64,000 bases of DNA from Arthrobacter sp. PM3. GTDB taxonomy: Bacteria > Actinomycetota > Actinomycetes > Actinomycetales > Micrococcaceae. The first letter of the stretch is position 1. Each line of letters begins with the position of its first letter. The notes below the pieces were generated by a model that saw nothing but the letters and a program-made list of their open reading frames with translations, was not told the origin of the DNA and did not search any database. Location of the stretch: positions 303,093-367,092 of the forward strand of contig NZ_CP022314.1 in the NCBI RefSeq assembly GCF_003352915.1. The letters are read 5' to 3'. Shown here piece after piece: positions 43,362 to 51,135 of this stretch. The translations under genes and the position numbers were made by a program.

Positions 43362-44123
43362 ATGGGCACAGCTCTCCGCACACCACCCGCGCCGCAGCCG
43401 GAGCTTTACCGGTTCTCGAGGCTCGACTTCATCACCGCCGGACTGTACGTGGCGGTGGCCGGATTCTTCGCCGTGGCGGGCGAACTGCTGGCACCGCTGC
43501 TGCTGCGCCTCTCACCCAATCCCGCCGTCGCGTCCTACGCGGTGAACCTGATTTTCTATGCGACCGTCGGCGTCCTGGCCCTGGCCGCCGCGCGGCGCGT
43601 CGCCTCCCGCGACCTCCGGGTGCTGGCCACGCGGCCCTGGTTCACCGCCCTCATGGTCCCGCTCGCAGTCGTCGCGATGCTCATCCTGACCGCGGTTCTC
43701 GTGGCCGCCAGCGGACCGGTGCAGACCTCCGCCAACCAGGCCGGCCTGCAGGCGCTGATGCAGCAGGTCCCGGCCTGGCTGATGGTGCCGCTGCTGGTGA
43801 TCGTGGGCCCGTTCGTGGAGGAGTACATCTTCCGGCACCTGCTGATCGGCAAGCTCAGCCGCCGGATCAACCTCTGGTTCTGCTGTGCACTGTCAGTGGT
43901 GCTGTTCGCGGCCCTGCACATCGTGGGCCAGGAACAAATGACCCTGCAGGTGCTTATGCCCTACCTCGCCATGGGTGCCGTCCTGGTCTTCGTCTACGTC
44001 TGGACCGGAAGGAACGTGATGTTCTCCTACTTTGTCCATGCGTCGAAGAATCTTCTGGCGGTCGTCTTCATCTATGCCATTCCGCCGGACGTCCTGGACC
44101 AGCTGCAGCAAGTCCAGGGCTAG
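43362..44123 (+). CDS. CPBP-family intramembrane metalloprotease (CAAX protease-like)
   Basis: A 253-residue membrane protein with the three CPBP motifs: FVEEYIFRHLLIGKLSRRI (EExxxR), LFAALHIVGQ (FxxxH) and YFVHASKNLLAVV (HxxxN). There are about seven hydrophobic segments. Relatives are involved in bacteriocin immunity or peptide processing, but most are unassigned. The ATG at 43362 is the first start; the gene is divergent from the permease. Confidence 0.88.
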   Translation: MGTALRTPPAPQPELYRFSRLDFITAGLYVAVAGFFAVAGELLAPLLLRLSPNPAVASYAVNLIFYATVGVLALAAARRVASRDLRVLATRPWFTALMVPLAVVAMLILTAVLVAASGPVQTSANQAGLQALMQQVPAWLMVPLLVIVGPFVEEYIFRHLLIGKLSRRINLWFCCALSVVLFAALHIVGQEQMTLQVLMPYLAMGAVLVFVYVWTGRNVMFSYFVHASKNLLAVVFIYAIPPDVLDQLQQVQG

Positions 44124-44166
44124 GCACCCCCTACCGTCGCGGGCGCCGGCGTCGTAGGTTCTTCCC

Positions 44167-44607
44167 ATGACACTGAACATCCAGATTGCCGTGGACTGCA
44201 TCAACCCGCACGAGCTCGCCGACTGGTGGGCCGAGACTCTGGACTGGGCTGTCGAGCCGCAGGACGAGGACTTCATCCGCTCCATGATCGGCAAAGGCTT
44301 CGCCACGGAGGCACAGACGCAACTGCACCGGGGCAAGCTCGTCTGGCGGGACGGCGCGGCCATCCGCCCGCCCGACGAACTCGACGCCAAAGCGCCCGCC
44401 CGCCGCATCCTGTTCCAGACGGCCCCGGAGCGAAAGACCGTCAAGAACCGGGTCCACTGGGATGTTCGGCTGGACGGCCGGGACAAGGATGAGGCCCGGG
44501 CCGCCCTGGAAGCGCGCGGTGCCACGTTCCTCTGGACGGCCAGTCAGGGCCCGCACGAATGGCACACCATGGCGGACCCGGAAGGCAACGAGTTCTGCAT
44601 CAGCTGA
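44167..44607 (+). CDS. VOC superfamily protein
   Basis: A 146-residue VOC protein (glyoxalase-like). VDCINPHELADWWAETLDWA opens the first module; HWDVRLDGRDKDEARAALEA and WHTMADPEGNEFCIS the second. The target is unknown. It precedes menB by 21 bases on the same strand, so it may be part of that transcript. Confidence 0.85.
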   Translation: MTLNIQIAVDCINPHELADWWAETLDWAVEPQDEDFIRSMIGKGFATEAQTQLHRGKLVWRDGAAIRPPDELDAKAPARRILFQTAPERKTVKNRVHWDVRLDGRDKDEARAALEARGATFLWTASQGPHEWHTMADPEGNEFCIS

Positions 44608-44628
44608 GCCGATTACTAGACTCGGACT

Positions 44629-45582
44629 GTGAGCAACGAAATCCCCGCCAAGGTATCCGACGTCTTTGACCCCCAGCGGTGGCGCACCGTGTCAGGTTTC
44701 GACGACTTCCAGGACATGACCTACCACCGGCAGGTGGAACGCTCCGCGGACGGCTCCGTGGTCCGGGACCTGCCCACGGTGCGGATCGCGTTCAACCGTC
44801 CGGAGGTACGCAACGCGTTCCGGCCCGGCACGGTGGATGAGCTCTACCGCGCCATGGACCACGCCCGGATGACCCCGGACGTGGCCACCGTGCTGCTCAC
44901 GGGCAACGGTCCCTCGCCCAAGGACGGCGGCCACTCGTTCTGCTCCGGCGGGGACCAGCGGATCCGCGGGCGCGACGGGTACCGGTACGCGGATGGGGAC
45001 ACCGTTGAAACCATTGACCCGGCCCGCGCGGGCCGGCTGCACATCCTGGAAGTCCAGCGGCTCATGCGCACCATGCCCAAAGTGGTCATCGCTGTGGTCA
45101 ACGGCTGGGCCGCCGGCGGCGGGCACTCCCTGCACGTGGTCTCGGACCTCACCATCGCGTCCCGCCAGCACGGAAAGTTCAAGCAGACCGATGCCACCGT
45201 GGGAAGCTTCGACGCCGGTTACGGCTCCGCGCTCCTGGCCCGCCAGATCGGTCAGAAGGCCGCCCGGGAGGTCTTCTTCCTGGCCCGCGAATATTCCGCA
45301 GAGGACATGGTCCGGATGGGCGCGGTGAACGAGGCCGTGGAGCACGAACGCCTCGAGGACGTCGCCCTGGAGTACGCCGCGGACATCGCCCGGCAGTCGC
45401 CGCAGGCCATCCGCATGCTGAAGTTTGCGTTCAACCTCGCCGACGACGGACTGGCCGGCCAGCAGGTGTTCGCCGGTGAGGCGACCCGCCTGGCCTACAT
45501 GACCGACGAGGCCGTGGAGGGCAAGGACGCCTTCCTCGAGAAGCGCGACGCCGACTGGTCCAAGTTCCCGTACTACTTCTGA
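44629..45582 (+). CDS. menB: 1,4-dihydroxy-2-naphthoyl-CoA synthase
   Basis: The product closes the second ring of menaquinone from O-succinylbenzoyl-CoA. A 317-residue crotonase-fold protein with the MenB-type N-terminal extension and FCSGGDQRIRGRDGY, VNGWAAGGGHSLHVVSDLTI, KQTDATVGSFDAGYGSALLA and the C-terminal EGKDAFLEKRDADWSKFPYY. The start is GTG at 44629. It is followed by menE after eight bases. The men genes menC, menD and menF are not in the window. Confidence 0.96.
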   Translation: MSNEIPAKVSDVFDPQRWRTVSGFDDFQDMTYHRQVERSADGSVVRDLPTVRIAFNRPEVRNAFRPGTVDELYRAMDHARMTPDVATVLLTGNGPSPKDGGHSFCSGGDQRIRGRDGYRYADGDTVETIDPARAGRLHILEVQRLMRTMPKVVIAVVNGWAAGGGHSLHVVSDLTIASRQHGKFKQTDATVGSFDAGYGSALLARQIGQKAAREVFFLAREYSAEDMVRMGAVNEAVEHERLEDVALEYAADIARQSPQAIRMLKFAFNLADDGLAGQQVFAGEATRLAYMTDEAVEGKDAFLEKRDADWSKFPYYF

Positions 45583-45590
45583 GGCGCGCT

Positions 45591-46751
45591 GTGATTTCCG
45601 GAGCCATGAACATCGAGCCGGCCCTCAAGGCGCTGGCTGCCGCCCTCCACGGCGAGGGTCCCGCCGTCGAACTCTCCGCCGGGCCGGACGGCACCCCGGT
45701 GCTGGCGTTCCCCGACACGTCCGGCATCGAGGACGCCGCCGTCGTGGTGCGCACGTCCGGGTCCACCGGCACACCGAAGGCGACCGTCCTCACCGTCGAT
45801 GCCCTGGCGGCGTCGTCCATGGCCACCGCGTTTGCGCTGAAGGGTGAGGGGCAGTGGCTGCTGGCACTCCCCGTGCAGTATGTGGCCGGCCTGCAGGTGC
45901 TGGTCCGCTCCCTCTTTGCCGGCACCCGGCCGTGGGTCATGGATCTGAGCGGCGGTTTCACCCCGGAGGCCTTCACAGCCGCGGCGGAGGAACTGACGGA
46001 CAAGATCCGTTTCACGTCACTGGTGCCCACCCAGCTGCAGCGGCTGCTGGAGGGCCCGTCGGCCGAAACGCTGGCCGTCCTGCGGCGCTTCAACGCGGTC
46101 CTGCTCGGCGGCGGTCCCGCGTCCCCTGAGCTGCTCGCCGCGGCCCGGGATGCCGGGGTCAGGGTGGTGACCACCTACGGCTCGTCCGAGACCTGCGGCG
46201 GCTGCGTGTACGACGGCTACCCGCTCGAGGACGTCCTGGTCCGGGTCGCGGACGACGGCAGGATCCTGCTGGGCGGGGCCACCATCGCCGCAGGGTACCT
46301 GGACGCTCCGGGGCTTTCCGCCGAGGCCTTCCTCGAGGAGGACGGGGTCCGCTGGTACCGGACCAATGACCTCGGCGAACTGGACGCCGACGGCCGGCTC
46401 ACCGTGCACGGCAGGGCGGACGACGTCGTCATCACCGGCGGGCTCAAGGTTTCGGCCGCGCACGTCCAGGCGGAGCTGGAAAAGCTCGACGGCGTCCGCG
46501 CCGCTTTTGTGGCCGGGGTGCCTTCGGCCGAATGGGGCCACGCCCTGGCCGCCTATGTCGCCGTGGCCGACACGTCCCCGGAAGGGCTGGCGGCGTTCGC
46601 CGACCGCCGGGCCGGGACCTGGGGAGCGGCGCTGGGTGCGCTGGCCCCCAAAACGGTCCTCCCTGCAGCGGATCTGCTCATGCTGCCCAACGGAAAACCG
46701 GACCGTGTGGGCATGACGGTCCTGCTGGATGCGCTGCATCAGGGAAAATAG
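45591..46751 (+). CDS. menE: O-succinylbenzoate-CoA ligase
   Basis: An adenylate-forming ligase that activates O-succinylbenzoate for MenB. The 386-residue protein has the AMP-binding loop VVVRTSGSTGTPKATVLT, TTYGSSETCGGCVYDG and the C-terminal GRADDVVITGGLKVSAAHVQ. It is short compared with typical MenE, as in other Actinobacteria. The start is GTG at 45591, with GAGG six bases upstream; an ATG at 45606 is possible. It is next to menB and menA. Confidence 0.9.
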   Translation: MISGAMNIEPALKALAAALHGEGPAVELSAGPDGTPVLAFPDTSGIEDAAVVVRTSGSTGTPKATVLTVDALAASSMATAFALKGEGQWLLALPVQYVAGLQVLVRSLFAGTRPWVMDLSGGFTPEAFTAAAEELTDKIRFTSLVPTQLQRLLEGPSAETLAVLRRFNAVLLGGGPASPELLAAARDAGVRVVTTYGSSETCGGCVYDGYPLEDVLVRVADDGRILLGGATIAAGYLDAPGLSAEAFLEEDGVRWYRTNDLGELDADGRLTVHGRADDVVITGGLKVSAAHVQAELEKLDGVRAAFVAGVPSAEWGHALAAYVAVADTSPEGLAAFADRRAGTWGAALGALAPKTVLPAADLLMLPNGKPDRVGMTVLLDALHQGK

Positions 46752-46825
46752 ACAAGGCTCTTCCGGCTGCCGGCCGGGCATCCAACCAATCAACGCGTAT
46801 TCAACGAACCAACGAGGTACTGACC

Positions 46826-47707
46826 GTGGCCACAGCCGCACAATGGATCCAAGGCGCCCGACTGCGCACCCTCCCCGCCGCGATCGCACCGGTGCTTATC
46901 GGCAGTGCAGCCGCCTACGAGATGGATTCGTTCATCCTCCTGAACGCCGTGCTGGCCGCACTGGTCGCCCTGTTGCTGCAGGTCGGCGTCAACTACGCCA
47001 ACGACTACTCCGACGGCATCCGCGGCACCGACGAGGACCGGGTGGGTCCGCTCCGGCTCGTGGGCTCGGGCGCGGCCAAGCCGGAGCACGTCAAGCGGGC
47101 AGCGTTCGCGGCATTCGGGCTCGCGATGCTGTTCGGCCTGTTCCTGGTGATCATCACGCAGGCCTGGTGGCTCATCCTGGTCGGCATCGGCTGCGTCCTC
47201 GCCGCCTGGGGCTACACCGGCGGCAAGAACCCCTACGGCTACCTGGGCCTGGGCGATGTGTTCGTGTTCGTGTTCTTCGGGCTCGTGGCGACGCTCGGCA
47301 CCACCTACACCCAGGCCGGCCAGCTCAGCCTGGCCGCGATCATCGGGGCGATCGGCACGGGCCTGATCGCGTGCGCCCTGCTGATGGCCAACAACGTCCG
47401 TGACATCCCGACGGACCGGAAGGCCGGGAAGAAAACCCTGGCCGTGCGGCTCGGGGACAAACACGCCCGCGAAAGCTACGTGCTGATGCTCGCCGTCGCG
47501 ATCCTGCTGGTAATCGTCCTGGCCCCGGCCCGGCCGTGGATGCTGATCGTGCTGCTGCTGATCCCTGCCAGCCTGATGCCGTCCTGGCTGATGATCGCCG
47601 GGCGGCGGCGCAAGAGCCTCATCCCGGTCCTGAAGCAGACCGGACTGATCAATCTCGGCTTCGCTGCCCTGTTCTCACTCGGGCTGGTCCTGAGCCACGG
47701 CTTCTAG
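46826..47707 (+). CDS. menA: 1,4-dihydroxy-2-naphthoate polyprenyltransferase
   Basis: A 293-residue membrane prenyltransferase (UbiA superfamily) that attaches the polyprenyl chain to make demethylmenaquinone. The first Asp-rich motif is NYANDYSDGIRGTDEDRVGP and the second is NNVRDIPTDRKAGKKTLAVR; about eight hydrophobic segments. The start is GTG at 46826 with GAGGT upstream. It closes the men block; the downstream DUF4229 gene is convergent. Confidence 0.95.
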   Translation: MATAAQWIQGARLRTLPAAIAPVLIGSAAAYEMDSFILLNAVLAALVALLLQVGVNYANDYSDGIRGTDEDRVGPLRLVGSGAAKPEHVKRAAFAAFGLAMLFGLFLVIITQAWWLILVGIGCVLAAWGYTGGKNPYGYLGLGDVFVFVFFGLVATLGTTYTQAGQLSLAAIIGAIGTGLIACALLMANNVRDIPTDRKAGKKTLAVRLGDKHARESYVLMLAVAILLVIVLAPARPWMLIVLLLIPASLMPSWLMIAGRRRKSLIPVLKQTGLINLGFAALFSLGLVLSHGF

Positions 47708-47736
47708 GACTGCGGCTCCCGGGCGGGCCCGGCTTG

Positions 47737-48045
47737 CTAGGCGTCTTTGGGTCGGCTGTCCGTGTGGACGGCGATGTCGGGGTTCTCGTCCACGAGGCGG
47801 TCTTCGGCCTCGGCGTCGGCCACTTCAGCGGCGCCGCGGAGGGGCTTGGCCTTGCCCGAGAACCGCGCGTGCAGGTTCGCCGTGGCGGCGTCGCGCTGCT
47901 TCTGGAAGAACAGGAAACTGATGGCGAAAGCCATCATCCCGGCGCACAGGGCGGCCAAGAGTACGCCGAGTTGCAGGTACAGGAAAAGCGCGAAGAGGGG
48001 CGCAAAAAGCGCCAGCCGGATAAGGGAGTATTTGAGAAAAGCCAC
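47737..48045 (-). CDS. DUF4229 small membrane protein
   Basis: A 102-residue protein with two hydrophobic segments (ALFAPLFALFLYLQLGVLLA and ALCAGMMAFAISFLFF), then QKQRDAATANLHARF, matching DUF4229, an actinobacterial family of unknown role usually found beside menaquinone genes. The acidic tail is polar. It is convergent with menA. Confidence 0.85.
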   Translation of the reverse strand: MAFLKYSLIRLALFAPLFALFLYLQLGVLLAALCAGMMAFAISFLFFQKQRDAATANLHARFSGKAKPLRGAAEVADAEAEDRLVDENPDIAVHTDSRPKDA

Positions 48046-48186
48046 ACCCCAAGTTTAGCCGCCGCGGCGACGGCCCGGCGTCGGCCGCTGTCCTGCCCGC
48101 GGTGACGCTGCGTCCGGCCCGGACCGGTCCCCTGCAGTGCCCCGGCGACCGGCGCCGTCGGGCCGCCTGACGGCTAGACTGAAGTT

Positions 48187-48615
48187 ATGCTCCGTGTAGT
48201 GGTTCCGATCGTCATACTGGTCGTATTCGTCTATGGACTGGTCGACCTCATCCGGACTGACGCGCGGCTGACCAGGGGGATCTCCAAGACGGCCTGGGTT
48301 TTCGTACAGATCCTCCTTCCGGTGGTCGGCGCCATTCTGTGGTTCCTCATCGGGCGCCCCCGTGCCACGGACGCGGCCCCCGTCGTTTACAGCCACCCGA
48401 TAGCGCCCGACGACGACCCCGATTTCCTGCGCAACCTCGAAATCCGCCGCCGCAACCAGGCTGAGGAAGACAGGCTAAGGAAGCTCAAGGCCGATTTCGA
48501 GGCCAAGGAGCGCAAACTCGACGCCGGCAGCGCGGACGCCGCCGGCCCGGAAAGCGCCGGCGATGCCCACGAACCCGGCGACGCCGGAACGCAAGGGACT
48601 GACGAAGTCAAGTAG
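48187..48615 (+). CDS. PLDc_N domain membrane protein
   Basis: A 142-residue protein with two hydrophobic helices (VVVPIVILVVFVYGLVDLI and WVFVQILLPVVGAILWFLIG) separated by RTDARLTRGISKTA, followed by RPRATDAAPVVYSHPIAPDD. This is the PLD-nuclease N-terminal (PLDc_N) module, here without a nuclease domain, and with a charged coiled-coil-like tail (QAEEDRLRKLKADFEAKERK). The function is unknown. It is divergent from DUF4229. Confidence 0.87.
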   Translation: MLRVVVPIVILVVFVYGLVDLIRTDARLTRGISKTAWVFVQILLPVVGAILWFLIGRPRATDAAPVVYSHPIAPDDDPDFLRNLEIRRRNQAEEDRLRKLKADFEAKERKLDAGSADAAGPESAGDAHEPGDAGTQGTDEVK

Positions 48616-48966
48616 GGCGCCGTCAAGTAGCCCCGGGAACCCACGAAGCCCGCGGGAAGCGGCCAGGCCTCCGCGCGCCCGACGCCCGCCCCCTACGGAA
48701 CCTTCCCCCGCGCGCCCGTTCCGCCCCGATCCTCCACGCGTCCGCGCTCCACCCTCCCCCGGCGGCCGCGCGCCCATGTGTCAAAGATGGCCGGAATACG
48801 GCCCTCATAGCGGCCATATGTGTCCAACGGGCAAGGACCAGGCGGCCTTTTGTGACCAATCGCCGAGGACCAGGACGGCCCCGCAGCCCCGGCCACTGCT
48901 CCCCCACACGTCTTCGCGGCTGTGGATAACCGCGACGGCCCTCCCGCGCGGGGGCAGACTTCAACT
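48616..48966. repeat. 351-base gap holding an ATGGCCGC-family palindrome (copy 2)
   Basis: No gene is supported here. GC-rich sequence without structure fills 48616-48770. At 48785-48825 a palindrome-like cluster contains GATGGCCG, CGGCC and CATAGCGGCCATATGTGTCC; read on the minus strand, its ATGGCCGCTATG equals the word at 323-334, and the flank GACACAWATGGCCGC matches 49964-49978. The remainder to 48966 shows nothing I recognise. Confidence 0.6.
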
Positions 48967-49914
48967 ATGCGCCCGCCCACGCCGCTTCCCGCGGCACTCG
49001 CCGGCCGGCCGTTCACCGCGGCCGAGGCACGCTCCGCGGGGCTGAGCCGCCGCCGGCTCCGTGCCGGTGACCTCGTAAGCCCGTGCCACGGCGTCCGCGT
49101 GGCCGTCTCTGGCCCCGGACCCACGCCCGCCGCCGATCCCACGCTGCTGGACCGTGTCTGCGCCCTGGCCGCCGTCACCGGGGCGGTGGTGAGCCATCTG
49201 TCGGCGGCGGTCCTCTGGGGCTTTCCCCTGCCCCTCAGGCTGGAATGCCTTACCGCCGTCCATCTGACGAGCCCGACGGGCAAGCGGGCCGTCCGGCGGA
49301 AGGACGTGGTCGGCCACAGCCAGGCGCTCGACCCGGACGAGATCACCGTCGGGCGGCAGACGGTCTGTACGTCCCCTTTACGGACGTGGTTTGATCTGGC
49401 CACCATTCTTACGCCCGACGAGCTCGTGATCGCCGGGGATTTCCTGCTCCGGCGGCGGAATCCGCTGGCCACCTTGGCGGCCCTGGACGCCTATCTGGGC
49501 CGCCGGCGCGGCATGCCGGGCTGCCGCCGGGCGATGCATGCGCGGGCCCTGATCCGGGCGGGAACCGACTCACCCAAGGAAAGCGAGCTGCGGCTCCTGC
49601 TGGTCCATCATGGTTTGCCCGAGCCGGGAATCAACATCCCGATGCTGGATGCGACGGGCGGCTGGATCCAGGATCCGGACATGTCCTATGAGGAGCAAAA
49701 GATCGCCATCCAGTACGACGGCGGCCATCACGCCTCGCCTGCCCAGCGCCGCAGCGACATCCTCCGGGACGAGGACGCCCGTGACGCCGGCTGGCGTGTG
49801 CTGGTCTTCACCCAGCGGGACCTCGAGGCCGCCGTGCCGGGCCGGGAGCCCCGCGCGGTTACCCGGGTCCGGGCGGCGCTGCTGGAGCGCGGTTGGATCC
49901 CGCCACGTCCATAA
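48967..49914 (+). CDS. AbiEi-like / DUF559 endonuclease-fold protein
   Basis: A 315-residue protein. Residues 1-80 resemble the AbiEi antitoxin-like winged helix (FTAAEARSAGLSRRRLRAGD, LVSPCHGVRV). Residues about 215-310 have a DUF559/Vsr-like nuclease fold: KESELRLLLVHHGLPEPGIN, DPDMSYEEQKIAIQYDGGHH and RDEDARDAGWRVLVFTQRDL. In relatives the strand usually reads VEYDG; here it is IQYDG, so the catalytic Glu may be replaced by Gln. The ATG at 48967 is preceded by no clear ribosome site. The function is unknown; it sits alone between the men and cytochrome c blocks. Confidence 0.75.
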   Translation: MRPPTPLPAALAGRPFTAAEARSAGLSRRRLRAGDLVSPCHGVRVAVSGPGPTPAADPTLLDRVCALAAVTGAVVSHLSAAVLWGFPLPLRLECLTAVHLTSPTGKRAVRRKDVVGHSQALDPDEITVGRQTVCTSPLRTWFDLATILTPDELVIAGDFLLRRRNPLATLAALDAYLGRRRGMPGCRRAMHARALIRAGTDSPKESELRLLLVHHGLPEPGINIPMLDATGGWIQDPDMSYEEQKIAIQYDGGHHASPAQRRSDILRDEDARDAGWRVLVFTQRDLEAAVPGREPRAVTRVRAALLERGWIPPRP

Positions 49915-49970
49915 TCTCGGCCCTGCCGGCCGGCCCGATCCCGGTAGGACCGCAGTCCCCTGTGACACAA

Positions 49971-50002
49971 ATGGCCGCCAAGCGGGGTAACTTGGCGACC
50001 AT
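49971..50002. repeat. intergenic palindrome, ATGGCCGC family, copy 3
   Basis: ATGGCCGCCAAG at 49971-49982 pairs with CTTGGCGACCAT at 49991-50002 (11 of 12), with an eight-base loop. The preceding GACACAA matches the flank of copy 2. It lies between the convergent 48967 gene and ccsB. Confidence 0.7.
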
Positions 50003-50031
50003 ACGTGGCAAATCGTGGATTGCGGTCCGGT

Positions 50032-51135
50032 TTACAGCCCGGAGTAGGAGTGCAGGCCGTTGAAGAACTGGTTGACGATCGTGAAATTGAAGACCACGCA
50101 CAGGTAGCCGACGATCGACAGCCACGCGGCCCGGGTTCCGGTCCAGCCGCGGGTGGCGCGCGCGTGCAGGTAGCCGGCGTAGACCACCCAGATCACAAAC
50201 GTCCAGACTTCCTTCGTGTCCCAGCCCCAGAACCGGCCCCAGGCCTTCTCCGCCCAGATGGCGCCGAACATGAGCGTGAACGTCCATCCCACGAAGGCGA
50301 TCGCGTTGATCCGGTAGGACAGGTTCTCCAAGCTCAGGGCATTCGGCACCAGGCGCATGAACCCGAGCTTGTCCGCGCCGCCGGCGGCGATGGTCTTCTG
50401 CCGGTGCGACTGCACAAGCTGCAGCGCGGACATGGCGAACGTCAGGGTGAACAGCGCCGAAGACAGCACCGCGATGGAGACGTGGATGATCAGCCAGTAG
50501 CTCTGCAGGGCGGGCACGAGGTGGCCCACGGGCGTCCAGAACGCGACTGATGCGGCAACGAGCATGATGATGGCCAGGCCGATCACGAACGTGCCCAGGA
50601 AGCGCAGGTCGCGGCGGATGAGCACCAGCAGGAAGACGGCCACGGCCACAAACGCGCCGGTCGTGAGGAATTCGTACATGTTGCCCCACGGCACCCGGCC
50701 GGCACCCAGCGCACGGGTGATCACACCGGCGGCGTGGATGGCCGCGCCCAGGACGGTGAGCGCAACAGCCACCCGGGCCGGGGCACGGCGCTCCCCGCCG
50801 TACCGCATGCTCCCGTCGGCGGTCTGGGCGGCCCCGGCGCCGCCGGCCGCGGCCGACGTCGGACGCTCCGCGCGTCCTGCCGGGCCGCTGACGTCTGCAT
50901 CGGACCGGTCAGCGCCCCGTCCGGCGGACCCGGCACCGACGCCGACGGGCACGCGCGCAGCCGCGTTGGCCTGTCCGGAGAGTTCCGCGGCCTTGAGGTC
51001 CACCGCGCGCAGCACCTTGCTGCTCTTGGCCAGGTCCCAGGCGAAGGCGATGAAGGCCACGGTGTACGTGCCGGCAGCCAGCAGCATGAAGAGCTCGCTG
51101 TACTGGCCCATGGTTTCGTTGATCGAGAACAGCAT
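50032..51135 (-). CDS. ccsB: cytochrome c biogenesis protein CcsB/ResC
   Basis: A 367-residue membrane protein of the CcmC/CcsA family that exports and presents haem with ResB for attachment to apocytochrome c. It has the haem-binding WAEKAWGRFWGWDTKEVWTF motif and conserved His-bearing segments. Residues about 50-115 are a low-complexity Ala/Gly/Ser linker after the first helix, not part of the family core. The ATG at 51135 overlaps the resB stop as TAATG, so it is coupled. It is the last gene of the operon. Confidence 0.94.
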   Translation of the reverse strand: MLFSINETMGQYSELFMLLAAGTYTVAFIAFAWDLAKSSKVLRAVDLKAAELSGQANAAARVPVGVGAGSAGRGADRSDADVSGPAGRAERPTSAAAGGAGAAQTADGSMRYGGERRAPARVAVALTVLGAAIHAAGVITRALGAGRVPWGNMYEFLTTGAFVAVAVFLLVLIRRDLRFLGTFVIGLAIIMLVAASVAFWTPVGHLVPALQSYWLIIHVSIAVLSSALFTLTFAMSALQLVQSHRQKTIAAGGADKLGFMRLVPNALSLENLSYRINAIAFVGWTFTLMFGAIWAEKAWGRFWGWDTKEVWTFVIWVVYAGYLHARATRGWTGTRAAWLSIVGYLCVVFNFTIVNQFFNGLHSYSGL

